A DNA stretch of 64,000 nt, taken from the NCBI GenBank assembly GCA_039619475.1, contig CM077116.1:384362760-384426759 (forward strand). Direction: 5' to 3'. The stretch is from Icerya purchasi. Its lineage: Eukaryota; Arthropoda; Insecta; Hemiptera; Monophlebidae. The translations under genes were made by a program, and so were the position numbers. Below the pieces are notes generated by a model. The model saw nothing but the letters and a program-made list of their open reading frames with translations, was not told the DNA's origin and searched no databases. The first letter of the stretch is position 1; each line of letters begins with the position of its first letter. This document shows positions 12,841 to 25,649 of this stretch, in pieces.

Positions 12841-13070
12841 ATAAGTGTATTAATTTACACTTTAATTAAACTCGAATTCCTCAATGTTTTCGAGCTATAT
12901 CAATTAATTAACAACACGGAGCACGCTCAAACAGAACTGCAAGATTTCTCTGCAGTGTACTTTTAATTTTAATTGAGTGTGCTCTAATTAACAAATTAAT
13001 GAATATAGCCTGAAAATGTTTCTTTAAATTGAGAAATTTGAATTTAATTAAAGTGTAAATTAATACTTAT
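12841..13070. mobile_element. Foldback / MITE-like element
   Basis: Imperfect inverted repeat: left arm 12841-12930, right arm 12973-13070, spacer about 42 bp. The outer 30 bp are nearly identical in inverted orientation (TTAATTTACACTTTAATTAA at the left end, its complement at the right). The inner ends (GAGCACGCTCAA versus TTGAGTGTGCTC) also match. There is no coding capacity, consistent with a non-autonomous DNA transposon, but no clear target-site duplication is visible. Confidence 0.7.
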
Positions 13071-13994
13071 TTTTGTTTGTTAATTAATAAGGGGGGAATT
13101 CATTTTATATTCATAATATTGTAGGTAACGTAACGAGATTATCGAAAACCGCCTCAACGATTTTTGGATAAAATTCACCAGTTAGCGACTTTTAGAATTA
13201 AAAGAAAAAATCGTTTGTTCAAGGTCTTCTCTTTTAGAAAATTCTGTGTAAAGGGAATTCATCGATCAATCGTCGTTGTAGATTTATGCAGATGACAGTC
13301 TTTCCCTAATAACATTTCCAGCTTGTGAATTGTAAATTTGTTTTCACGTTTTGCAATGCGAGAATCATAAAAACGAATAATGCACAAAAATGTAACTTTC
13401 GTTTATGTGTACGAATGCTCTGATTAATTTTCAACTTATCCGAGCATAGCACGGTCACCAAAGCTATTTCATTTCCATATATAAATATATGTGTATGTAC
13501 GAATATGTATTTATTAAAATGCAACGTGCGCGCATGTTAAGTAGAAATTATAATTTTAAAAGCTTTAATTCGTCTAGTGTAAAAATTTGAAGATTAATAA
13601 AATTGTTTTTTTTTTTTATCTTTTAATCGAACGGGAAATTTAACGTTCTATTGCGTCCGGCGTATTATTCGCTTTTAAGAAGTATTCGAAGCTGTCATTT
13701 CACCTCACTGCTCGATATTGTTAATTTCGGTAAAAAAGTATATGTGTTAAAGTGGCAAAAGAACTGAACGAACTAAAATTAAATAGTTAACCGAAGCGTT
13801 CTTCTCCGATTGATTTCTAACAGGTGTAGAACTTTAACAAATACAGATGCAGAGCGATTAGTTGCAGTCAGTATTTTCCATTCGTAGTTTGTTTTTTTCG
13901 AGCATGATGCCCTGTTTAAATAAATTATTATTTTATCGCGTGATATGATTCTTTGAGATCACGATCGCAATTCGATTTTGCCGATCTACTGTCG
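13071..13994. other. unassigned stretch with one repeat-like motif
   Basis: At about 13144-13200 a segment (AAAACCGCCTCAACGATTTT, then AAATTCACCAGTTAGCGA) resembles the motifs at 45523-45570 and 46892-46935, which are themselves a dispersed repeat. No gene recognised. Confidence 0.4.
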
Positions 13995-14298
13995 AATGTA
14001 AGTGATTTCCCTTTTATTGCATCCGCATGTAAGTCTCGTTTATCTGTTTCATACCGACTACCGTTTGGATGTCGTCCAGCCATCTAGTGCATGGCCATCG
14101 ACGATGTCTTTTTGTCCCTTGGAGTTCACTACGATTATTCTTTCATTCCATTTCACGTGCCCCAGTTCCGGTTATGCTGGACGATTTGTTAATCATTTTA
14201 GTCTGTTATCACAGTCACGTGTTATCTGATAACCGAATGCCCGAAATTAATTGTTTATTGATTTTCTATGTCTGTGCGAGTTTGCTAACAACATACTT

Positions 14299-14345
<47 letters not shown>

Positions 14346-15400
14346 TTCTGTCCATTCTATAGGTAATGCACCGGTTGTTGGATACATCTTTATTTTTGAG
14401 TACATTACCGAGCTTCCAAAAACTAGTCACGGGAGCTATATTCGTCTTTTAATTTCTCTTTGCCTTCTTTATCCGTACGGTAATTAGCTGGTCCCGGCTA
14501 AATTTATTCCCGTTAACTTGTGTTCTAATATTTTTCGATCCATTACGATTTCTAGTTGACCAATTTTGTCTATTAATGTTTATTATCAACCCTAGTACAG
14601 CAAAAAGCTTATAAAGGTCGATTAGAATGTCTTGTAAATCACCGGCATTATTACTAATTTCTTCGCTCTCTTTATTTATGATTCCCAATGCGAGTTTTTG
14701 AAAACCTTCTCTAAGGCAGTTATAACTAGTTTTGGGGATACCTCGACGCCCCCTGTGTTTAACGGTACTTTACTTGTTTTTTCTACAAGTTAAATTCGCG
14801 CTATAACCACACTGTAGATATTCTTTATGATACTGATGTACACTGTCATCATTAACCCTTGAGTAAATTCAATGTTCTACCCAGCTTCCAACTATATCAC
14901 GTGCATTTTGATGAATAACGCCCCACATATATAATTTGAAGTTGTAGTTCTTTCATATTTAGATATCTAATTTAATGAATGCGACCCCGTTTGAGCAGAA
15001 ATCTCTTCGTGATTCGTCTATTTGTTTCATTAACCGATTTTATACACGTCTCTATACAGTTTGCACATAAGTGATAATAAGCTAAGCGGTCTGTAATTAT
15101 CTAATATAAAGCGGTGTCACTTTTTTACGAAGTAGCGTGATTTCGGATTTGCAATTGAGGGATGGAATTTTCAAGAATTCCTCAGTCAGTTCAATAGTTA
15201 CTCGTTTCTTTTTTCGTTACGCCATTTGGTTCGGTGAATTTCTGTTATTTTTAATTTTTTCTCGTGCTATTTGCTTCAGTTTCAATTATGGTGACTCGAT
15301 CATATCTGCCTCTGGAATCGTACAGATCTATATAGAATCTTCTTACATTTTATCCGTAATAACATCCGCTTTGTAATTTTTTATATTCATTAGTAGTTTC
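13995..15400 (-). pseudogene. Decayed non-LTR reverse transcriptase
   Basis: Minus-strand translation gives scattered but ordered matches to RTE/related retrotransposon polymerases. Around 15070-15220 there is an ELTEEFLKIPS segment, then a degenerate YRPISLL-like stretch and a segment resembling the NRLMKQIDE part of such proteins. At 14449-14688 there are GDLQDILIDLYK and IININ segments, then QVNGNK, which is typical of the region just after the polymerase active site. At about 14017-14125 there is PCTRWLDDIQTVVG, like the C-terminal GRPRTRWLDDI motif. Many stops and frameshifts are present, the catalytic YADD is not visible, and a GA microsatellite interrupts the copy. Upstream minus frames to about 16400 may be the eroded 5' part, but I cannot show it. 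Confidence 0.5.
14302..14340. repeat. (GA)n microsatellite
   Basis: A pure GA run of about 39 bases lies between the two C-terminal blocks of the decayed reverse transcriptase, so it arose or expanded inside the dead element. Confidence 0.95.
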
Positions 15401-18400
15401 CTTCCGATCGACACTGATTTCCTAAATACTGTAGGTCCTTTGTCTACCACCTGCTTTATTATTATTATTTCGATATTACATCGTCACATTTCGTTCTCAT
15501 TCATTTTTTCTTTTATTCAGTTCTGCCCATTCCACTTGATTTTTTGGTTTTTCCTTTTTGTGTTATTAATTTTCTGCTCTCTTCACTTATTTTCCAATTT
15601 ACACTGTTTGTTCTTTGCACGATTTTAAGAACCAATTCCCCTTTGCAACTTAATACTTATTCGGTTCATTTATTCGCATTGCTTTAATTTCTTTATCTGT
15701 AAACTCTTCTCGGTATCTGTTTCTGTTTTGCGCAGGGTTAAATTTTTCTTCACGCGGATTCTATAATCCCCGCATTACCTTGAACTATTGTGCTCCTTAC
15801 TAGTCTGCGATCATTTCCGGCGTTGACTTTACCTAGCAGTGGTGCATTTTGTACTATTTCGCCGGATCATTGACAATTTTAGTTTTACGTTTAAAGCCGC
15901 TGTGTCCATCTGTTTTCCAGATTCTTCTTGAAGAAGGAGTTCATTATGTGTTGTCCATTTTACTTTTGAATGTGTTTATGAACGTTTTACCTCTTTCATT
16001 TCTTCTAAAAACCGCCGTTTGATTTTCTTTAATACCTCTATTTTTCCATTAAAAATTTCACACAATCTATCGTAGAATTCATATAGTATTTTGTCTTCTT
16101 TGTCGACTGCGACACACTTGGATGATTTTAAAAGATCATTTTTGTCCGTTTTATATATGACAAGCGATTTAAGACCGCCATCGATCGATCGTAACACTCG
16201 TTAGTACACTGCTTTAGAAAATCAACTTCGTTTTTATGTTCATTCTTTAATTCCGAATATCGCTCTTCACTATTCCGTTGCCCTGATTCCTTATTTCACT
16301 TAGTTGCGCTAATTTTATCGTTTCTTCTTTAATTTCCAACCCTTCTATCTCATCCTCTACGGGAAGAGTGTTCTTACATTATAGACAACCACATACACAG
16401 TTCGTTTGTCTTTCCCAGGTCCTTTACATACGGTGGTACGTTCGTTATATCCTGGTAAGTAATTTCCATCCGGTTTGGCTAAAGAAAGGAGCATCGATAA
16501 CCATTTTTTTACTGGCTTTACCGAAGCAATCGTTCGGCAACTTTTATTTTCCTTTTTTTAAAAATCTACCTTTTAAACAACACGAAATCCCGCTTAACTC
16601 TCCAACTACTCTTAGCTTTAACACACAACAGTCAACTAGAGCTACCCCGGCGGAATCCGTGCATTATTTCAAAATCCGCGGAGGAACTGATTATAGCTCT
16701 GAAATAAGATACCGCAAATTCTCTACAATATGTGTTTTTCTCTTATTTCCGTAGTTCTGAGATATTTTACCATCGATGTGAGTTAAAAAATAACGATTAA
16801 TAATGAATTAAATATAAAACGTACACTTTATGTTACTTTTCTATTTGTTTGAAATCGATAATTTTTAGTCTGAATTAAGCAAACGTAAAAGCGATATTTT
16901 TTTCATAATTCAATCTGTATAGCAAAAAAATCAGTGAAAAAACAGGCAATACACAATCAAATAATCAAAAACTTCAGTAGGATTCTACGGTATACGAAAT
17001 TCTCCGTCTAATCAGGCTAACCACACTGGCGCGTAAATCGATAATGAAGCTACAAGTTGAACATCGTTAACTTTGAGAACCGAATAATTGTTTACGCTTA
17101 TGCCGCGCTATCTCTAATTACCTTACACTACTGCTCGTGTGCTGATGAAGGACCTCGTTCAATTACAAATAAGGTGCAGCCAAGTCCTTATGAAGTTAAA
17201 CTAGGAATTTTAAAACAATTAATAGTTCACGCACTATTAAAAATATTACACATTCACGCTAAGAAACAAATTTCGAAAATCGCAGAAGTGCGTTCTAAAC
17301 GCACTAATAAGTTTTAATAAAGCCTTTGGCAACGTTGTAGGTGATTGTATAATAAAAAGCAAAAATTACGGGTTACAAAAAAAAAAAATCGATACGCGAG
17401 AGTTAAAATAAAAGCGATTAGCTGATACACTTTTTTAAGCCTTTTCAATTATTCCGGAATTAGCGCTGTATTTAAAAAGAATGCCTAAAGCCAACAAATT
17501 CGGTCTGCGTTGTTGAGTGGAGTTTATCACGGCAACAGCCATTTCAACGCAGCACGCACCGATCCGATTAAAATTCATTAAAGTCAATTAGCAGCACGTT
17601 GGCGTAAAAATATCATCTAACATTGTGCTTTTACGAATTTGGAAATTTTAACGAAACAGTTTTTCTAGCTATTCTCTCGGTGATTGCTTGAAGCGAATAT
17701 GGAGCTCGCGAAACGGGAAAAAAATAAAATATTATAATATTATTTTACAACTCGAATCCCGAAAAAATTTTATCCGATCGTTACGGATCCGAATATTCGA
17801 ATTGGTACTTATTGTATAATTTGCAGTCGATTCGCGCACAAGGAGCCGATACAATTCTTATTCCGCGTACTAAATTCAATTAAATCCGAAAATGTTACTA
17901 TTGAGCGCACTATATCTTGCGGAGAGTGCCCTCCTAGGTCAAACACTCTCGATTATACTCATTATCATAAACGGAAGAAAATTTTTTGTTACTCGATATA
18001 ATTACAACGCAGAATTTGGAAAACGCCGTGGATAACGGTTAAAGTTATCTGTAAAATTTTAAAAATCCGTAATGATGATGATTAGTAAAAACTTGGTATT
18101 ATGAAACTACTCCTATCGTTAAGAATTTTAAATATTTGACATGTAATAATAAATCATTAATAATACAATCGGTAAGTTTAAATTTAGCGAACAGCGTGAA
18201 TATTAAACGTTTTGAAAAGCACATTAAAAGTAGTCATTTTCAACATCCAGCAATAAAGATGGGAAATAATCGGAGAAATGCTAGATTAACCTACAAATAT
18301 TACTTAGATTAAAGAAATTATTAAGGATAAATTTTTATATCCAGGGTCATGACATTTACATATTTGGAGCGATTTGAAATTTTTGAAATTTGCAAATTCT

Positions 18401-20474
18401 GTAAAGTTCCCCTGACATAATTTGTAATTTTTTTTTTTTTTTTTTTTTACTACCTTTATACTAACGAGGAACTTTCGAAATATTATTGAGCTGGTTTTTA
18501 GTATTGCTGATACCATTTCCCGTACATTTCTGAGGAGTTTCCTTTGCCACACTCTGCCCATTGTGCTATTCTTCCTTATACTTTTCATTCGCCGTTCTTG
18601 TTCCTGATCAACTCAGTCATTATAGATGAAATATAGTTTGCAATAATGTAGCAATTATTTATTTATTTTACTAGCGCACCTCGCACTTTTGATATTTATT
18701 GTTATACACAGTTCGGGTCTATGTGTAAGAAACGAAAAACAAGCAGAATCGAAAATTTAAATAAACCAAATCACGGGGGGCTTATTGATTTTCATCCGAT
18801 AGACTCCTATTTTTAAAACATGAATCGGCGACTATTTATTACGATTTTACTAAACAGTCGAGTATATTTAATTAGGTAGATTATTTTTCAGCAGCCAAAA
18901 CAACATAAATAGGCGTTACGAAGTGTGTTCGTCTGCTACCGTACTATTTTAAGGTCATATTCACACAGAGCCACGAAAAATGGGTTACAATTTACGCTGA
19001 TCTATAAATCGAAATATTCGATTCAACACGAATAGAAAAAATCGTTAAAGTTTTTCAATACGAGAAGGTCGAATGAAAAATATATGGTGGGATACATTTG
19101 CGGAATAACCGGAACTTATATCCACGGAGGGGACTAGAAAAAAGTTCAGAAAAAGTTGATGACAAAGATGCGCTTAAAGACTTTGCAAATTCACGACTAG
19201 CGGAGGTTGAATGGACTCGTATGAAACGGTAATAGTTGCAGATTTGGTCGCGGAAATAGAAATGAAAATGATATAGTTTTTATTTTCCGGCGTTCTTGAT
19301 TGAAAGGGTAACCTTAAAAATAACAAGTATACAATGTTTCAATACGGGCCGTACATATTACGTATACGTAGATTTCCGCAGGCGTCGTTGAACCGAATAA
19401 ATTTTGTTGTTACGAATACGTTAAAATATAAGAATCGAGAGACGAAGAGTGTTAACATGACTTCAAACTATGCGGATTAACACTGACGGCCAACCATCTG
19501 TGGTCATTAGTGAAATGCTGAGGAGATGCGACAACCCGGAAAGAAAGAACGTCACACCATTCTTTTGCCGCGGACAGTACGCTGAGACGCCGGATATAGT
19601 ACTTCGGCCATACTGCAATTAACGGTTGACCTAAACCAATGTTGCACGCCACTGACGACACTCTTCTACCGGTTCAAAACTGCGTACTTTCCCTAGAATG
19701 GTGCAGAAGCTAGATGAAAGGTACAGAGCCCCGACCATCGAATTTGGTTACACCGAGCCGCCGGATCCACATTCCAACGCTGTGCCGCACGACTCAGTTA
19801 TTCGTTATTAATCTGCCGGATACTGCCGCCAACGCGCCACTAAAGCCGTTAATGCTTCCACCGTGACCAAAACATAATACTGTACAGTGTCAAAATAGAT
19901 TTTGATCACCGATTTTGACTAAATACAATCTACGCTATATGAAAATAGTAAATAATGGGAATGATAAAAAAATGAATCTAAACGAGTTTACAAAAATAAG
20001 TAGAAACAACTAACCTATTTTAATGGATTTAAAAAGTAGTATATCATTAGAAGCGCTTGAAACTGTACACTCTGAAAATTCAAAAAAATAAAAGAAGTAA
20101 AAAAAAACAGAATAATCCTCGACAATACATAGGATGTATTAGTCGGAAGACTACAACTGAATACATTCCTCGTTTTCCCGAGATTTAGGTTGCCGCCCAA
20201 TGGGTATTACAAAAAGGGAAATTAGAAAATTAGAGAGAGTAAATTTAAAACGTCCATTCGTATGCTCAAAACCCTTGCATCGTAACAAAAATTAACATGC
20301 CAGGGTAATTGGAACCCAATGCAACAAAAAAACTAGTCCAAAAAAAAAAAAAAAAAAAAGAACTGAAATAATATTTCGGATGATATAGCCTGACAAAGTA
20401 ACTGTTTAAAAAATGACCGTGTCAGGAAGGAAATAAGCGCAAAAATAGTTACTGAATTATACTAGACATTAAAC
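15401..20474. other. long unassigned stretch
   Basis: T-rich up to about 16760, then mixed AT-rich DNA. A T run at 18428-18447 next to a minus frame (18304-18588) could be the tail of a minus-oriented retroposed sequence of unknown type. A GC-richer patch at 19450-19860 has no recognisable coding content. An A run at 20338-20358 is another possible retro tail. Confidence 0.4.
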
Positions 20475-20669
20475 GAACTTTATTGAACACTCAAAGCACA
20501 ACATTCAATAAAATACACATAAATACTTATAAAATTACGCCGATCGTAATCGTGACATTGTACTAGTTGCCATGATTGCGTATGTACACCAGAAACTGGT
20601 GGCCGGCGTAATTTTATAAGTATTTATGTATTTTATTGAATTTTGTGCTTTGAGTGTTCAATAAAGTTC
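20475..20669. mobile_element. Long hairpin, foldback/MITE-like
   Basis: Left arm 20475-20542 and right arm 20604-20669 are near-perfect inverted repeats, differing by one substitution and a 2-bp indel, with a 61-bp spacer. Arm ends are GAACTTTATTGAACACTC outside and AAAATTACGCCG inside. No coding capacity. High arm identity implies recent origin or correction between arms. No unambiguous target-site duplication is visible. Confidence 0.8.
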
Positions 20670-22736
20670 ACGAAGGCAATGAAAGCAGAGTCACTAGAGT
20701 CGAATGTTTAAGTGGTCTACCAGTATTGAACTTAAAAGCTTTTAAATTTTACCACTTCTACACACCGTAATAATTCACGTGATAGCCGAACACGGAGCGG
20801 ATTTAAGGAATATCGAGTTTCCGTCGGGTTTTATTTCAAAATCCAAATCGGCATTTACAACGTATATAGTCGAATTGCATCGAGGTACCACTCCAATTAG
20901 CGGCGTATAATAGACTATTGAAGTCGAAAAGAAAGAATAAGATCTTATTTGTAAAACAAAAATATCGGCATCGCCTTTTACTGTTCATATTATTTAAGGG
21001 ATTTATTAAGAGTTGTGCTGGACGCAATTTGTTTTTAATGACCTCAATCGGATTCAAACTGTTTAGATTTTAATAAAACATGTTGTTTACTTCTTTTTTT
21101 TTTTTTTGAGTTTTATTTGGCAATTCATTTCCTCCAGACCTTATTATTCTTTCGAGTAGTTTTATTCAAATTTTCTTTAATGGAATCTTTCGCGTCTCTC
21201 CACTTGAAACAATCAAGACTATCCGACAATGTTGACGCGAATTATTCAACCTGTTCTAAAATTTCACATCGAATGAAATCCGCAATAAGCGAAACAATTT
21301 TGAATCGCTTTAAAAAAAAAAAAAGAAACAGTCGACAACAGGCGAATTGTGACTTTCATTTCTTTTTTTTTTTTTTTTTGCAGGGATCGCGAGCCAATAA
21401 CATTACCCAGCATTAGCCGCACCATTCTGCGCAAAATCTTTTTCCAATTTATAAAATACTCATACAGCGATTTATCGTATATTATTTTTTTCACTCGTTC
21501 GCACACTGTCGTAACGCCGTTCTTCTTTCTCTTACATGATTGACAGCATTTTCTAATTCTTTTTTCTCGTATTCTGTTATTTAATATTCTTCGCATGTGA
21601 TTTTTTCCGCACCACATTAATCAGACCCATTGTCCTACATCTCTCGCATTCGTTGAATACCTTCCTTTTGGGACAGATATGACGGTTCAACGCGGACCAA
21701 TCCATATGAATATGTGCGGTTATGCATTACGCTCGTACCCTTAATCATACTCCTTTTTTATTATTATTTTTCTCGAAACTTCTCTCTTCCCATTATCATC
21801 TGCTCGACCCGATGTTTGCTCTTTTCTATTGTGTTTCGTTTTGATGATACGGCCCAAACAACTCTTCAGAAAATTTCACGATCTCCTTTCCGAAATCGCT
21901 TTTCTTCTATGATACTTCCATCCTGTTCTTGTTTCTACTGTCCGACGACACTCGATTAATTCTCTTCTATTTCTTCTATCTTACCTTAACTGTTCCTTTT
22001 TTCGCTCTATCTCGGCTTTTTTTCTCGGCTCGCTAGGTTTTTACCGTCTTCAAAAAGGAAGCAGCTTATACGTTCTTCGTCGTGTGTGTATTGTTTTATG
22101 TTTATACCTAAGTGAACTGATTTTAATGATTCTTTATTAATCCGAAGTGTACCATTCAACACATACCATGCCCCAGTATATACTGTCTTAACGGTAAACA
22201 CAGATACTAAATAGTCATTAAAAAATGTGAAAAAATTTAGATAACTTTTTTTAATCAATATAACGGAATCGACATAAAATATTCTGCTGGATCAAACGGG
22301 CACAGAGGAGACTGAGTAATGGAGAAACGGAAGAGCGAAGAAGGAAGCAAGCTATGATTAAACGGAAGTCTAATTACAGATGAGATAGTTGACCGCTTCT
22401 CATGTTGGCGAAATTCTGGAACCAAGGAAAAAGAGAAAGAACGGGCTATATGGCTAAATAAAAGAAAGCAGGATTAGAAAATGAAGAAGGATAGAGAGAT
22501 CGGACCAACAATCGCGGTGGCAACGAAAGGAAAGAGGAAGAAGACTTTGGACTGGAAAGTGACTAATAAAGTGGCCGTCTGATGTAACCGAACGCACCAA
22601 CGAGTCAACTAACTGGTATGACTAGGAATCCACAATAGATCAATACGGGAAATAGATGCGAAATCAAGGAGCATATGCACGATAGGATCAGCGGTTGGTT
22701 TAGGAAAGGGAGTAGCAATGGCTTGTAACACGTCTT
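20670..22736. other. unassigned stretch with a Cys-rich minus frame
   Basis: The minus frame at 21264-21617 (117 codons) is rich in Lys, Arg and Cys and contains CCQSCKRKKN. Upstream on the same strand lies a CERCRTMG segment. The spacing does not fit a zinc knuckle or other finger I recognise. Several T runs (21093-21107, 21362-21379) are present. Possibly decayed transposon coding sequence; not claimed as a gene. Confidence 0.3.
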
Positions 22737-23054
22737 TTGAATCGGAAGACAATAGAACATATTGTTAGTAGAGGCTATAAAAATTATTGCTCAAACTTCA
22801 CTTGTGATCTAAATCACATTTTACTTGAATGTCATTTCGTTTCTTCAGAACGCGCGATACTGATCTTTTACGTCTTGGCCTCCCTACGTCTTCTAACAGC
22901 ATCCTTTCTTTTCTTTCTCCTTTGGTTATTCCTTTGTTGGCTTCATTCAATATGTTCTATTTCTAATATTTTTCCTATATAATCATTAGTGCTGTTCATA
23001 CCTTGCATTGGGTAACGTCCTTAGTTGACGTGCTCAAAAAAAAAAAAAAAAAAA
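22737..23054 (+). mobile_element. LINE-A 3' fragment with poly-A tail
   Basis: The frame at 22737-22982 holds the CDLNHILLEC motif followed by SSERA, the hallmark of the LINE-A terminal domain, then a degenerate C-terminus. The 3' UTR (GGGTAACGTCCTTAGTTGAC region) ends in 19 A residues at 23036-23054. The element is 5'-truncated; its upstream limit lies somewhere above 22790. Confidence 0.7.
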
Positions 23055-25649
23055 GACATAAAATATTATCAATATTGAGCATGGAAATATAATTTAAAAA
23101 ACAAGTAAAGTATTATCAATGTAAATTAGCATGGATAAGTGTAGATTCGAATAAATATAATGAATATTTGAGACCTACATAAAAGCTTGTCATTTTTAAA
23201 AATGCCGATCCCCAGCAAGACAAAAAGTTTTTAAAAGTATTACGATAAAAACTGTAAAACGAAATGTTTTTATAAAAAGAAAATTGTGATTTCTGTGCCT
23301 TTTCTAAATTATTATAATATCCTATCCCCCCTTAAACTTCGTTGTAAAAAATATTATTTTTTTATTGAAAGTAGTTATTTTTCATTTTTTAGTGCATTTA
23401 TATTAGACTTCTGTAGTAAATCTTTAAGTCGGTATTTTCGATTTAAAAGTACTAATTTTATTGACTTTTCGTATCTTTTTTTTAAATTATGGACACGTTA
23501 ACGTTCTAATCCGGTATAAGTGAAATTTTTCAAAGCGTCAGTAATATGGGATATTCTACCCGAACGAAACACAATTAACTAATCCGACGCCACGGTCGCT
23601 GGATCACTTATTTTCATCTTATACCTTCGCCAATTATTCTTTAATTCTTTAACGCCCTTCGGTATTTTCTGATAAGTAAAGTCTTTTTCCCCTTATTTTT
23701 GCTTTCGAGATTAATCTCAATTTTTTTCTTTTCTAGTGATTTTCGCAAATTTTTCATTCTAAAATTCACTATTTATTTCCCCGGCGGAGTGCATTTGAAA
23801 TACAGTTCTCGGTGCACGCTATTTCTGAATCTTCCTTCGATCGAAAAGAAAGCTGGGGCTATTCGTTTTCTATGATATACCCTTGTCTCTTGAAGAGTTT
23901 CATCCCTCTGGATTCTCGAACTATACACGTTCGCTACTACTTATTTCCCTGCTTCACAAAAATCCATATCGTTTCTCTCATTTCTATTTCCATAACGGAA
24001 AGATCCCATATTTCATCTTGAAAACTTGCTTTATTTCCTTAATACCGTTTTCAAACCGAGCCCTCTCGAACCGCGGCTTAGTAGCCCATCATTTCGATAT
24101 TCTTCTTTCGGTTTCAACAAAATTGTCAATATTTTACTCTCCACTAGCGTTTTCTTGCAGAAACAGTAGTGTGCACGTCAAATTTCCGAAGTCAATTTTA
24201 AATTTTAGACTTATTGCACTTTTTTTTCTTATTAATGTTTTTTCTAATTATAACTGTTTCAGGCCGTTTTTAACAGAAACCCTATTTAGGTTTTGTTTAA
24301 TTTGGTTAAAGCCCGTGTTCTGTTTTTTTTTGTATTAGTCAATTATAAGGCTATTATATACTTTTGAAAGTATATCAGAATTCCAATCTCATTTTTCTTC
24401 GTTAGCAGTTTAAATTTACAGTTGACGTTTGAAGTTTTTCTTAAAATTCTGCGTTTTCCTAATGGTCTGGTTTATGTTATTTTTCTCGTATTTAAAATTA
24501 ACGTTTCTGAAGCGTTTAGAGTCGTTCAGCTCTATAGAAAACCCACCTGTAATTTAATTTAGCTAAATTGTTTACTTGTTACTAAAATTTTCTTTACCGA
24601 GTGATATATCTGTCTTGTTTTGTATATTTCATTGTCCGCTGTTTCCTATTTTAAACTATTTTCTCATAAAATTTCGCTCGAGCACTTGAATTTTTATTAT
24701 CCTTGCGTGCCATCATCCTTCGCTCAAGAACTCATCAACTATACTTAATAACGAAAATTTCTTTGTTGATGGAATACGCCTATTTTTTTTTTTTTTTAAT
24801 ATATATATGTATATCTTGAGAAATACAGAAGATTTATTATCTTTTACGAATACACTTAAATGAAAAATTTGAAAAACTTTACGTTTAATTGAAGAAAAGG
24901 AAAATAACATCTCTAATTTTATTCCTTGCCATCTGATGAACGTACCAAAAATGTTAAAAATTTACTACGGCGCTTTTTTACCAGTTGATATAATAATTAT
25001 GACAGTTATTTATACATAGTGCCGTGGAATCCGTAGCACGAAGTAATTATATTCTTTCAGGGAAGAATTCCATCATTAATATTCAGGATATACTTCGGTC
25101 GTGAATAATTTGTAATATTTTATTTTCACTTTTTTAACGATATTAACTTTATTACTCTATTTATTATTTAAAATTTTCATGTAAAAGCCCCCCACTATAA
25201 AATCTTCGTATCAATATTGTTACGAGTAAATAACAATTCGACTAATAAAACAACGTGTTGCTCAAAAATCTGAAGTGATTTGAAAAATCGTTTATCTATC
25301 CCAATAAAACTTTTCCTATTTACTCGCTACTTTCGGTAATATTTAAGGGTTTTTCTTTACAGAAGGCCAAGTTGAACACGCATCTTGCCAAAATGCAACT
25401 TTAATTTTTTTGGAATTCATCTTGCGCGATATTTTTTCTTCCCCGGTCAACCTATTTACCCAGTTTTATCGACAGCAACATTTTAAAAATATATAAACAC
25501 GATACTAATCTTCCAGAATCGATATAATTCGTAGTTGCAGTTGATTTCCATGATCAGCTAATAAATCCGTTACTACATATTATTGATAATAATAATTCAC
25601 ACGAATTTGTATTCTAAATGTGTATAATTTTTTAATATCTGGATCGGTT
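23055..25649. other. unassigned, T-rich stretch
   Basis: The longest frame (23883-24338, 151 codons, plus) is Phe/Ser/Leu-rich, as expected of translated T-rich DNA, and has no domain. A 24-bp sequence beginning at 23561 recurs exactly at 58360. No gene supported. Confidence 0.4.
23561..23584 (+). repeat. Short dispersed repeat R2, copy 1
   Basis: The 24 bases beginning CGAACGAAACACAATTAACT are identical to 58360-58383. After this core, CGACGCC here pairs with GAACGCC there. This is longer than expected by chance in 64 kb, so it probably marks two copies of an eroded repeat. Confidence 0.55.

Noticed and set aside
21264..21690. Cys-rich minus frame as a zinc-knuckle or gag protein
   Set aside because: Cysteine and histidine spacing fits no finger or knuckle I know, and the frame is interrupted.
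23883..24338. 151-codon plus frame as a gene
   Set aside because: Composition (Phe, Ser, Leu, Ile) is what T-rich DNA gives by chance; no domain, and no codon pattern distinct from neighbours.
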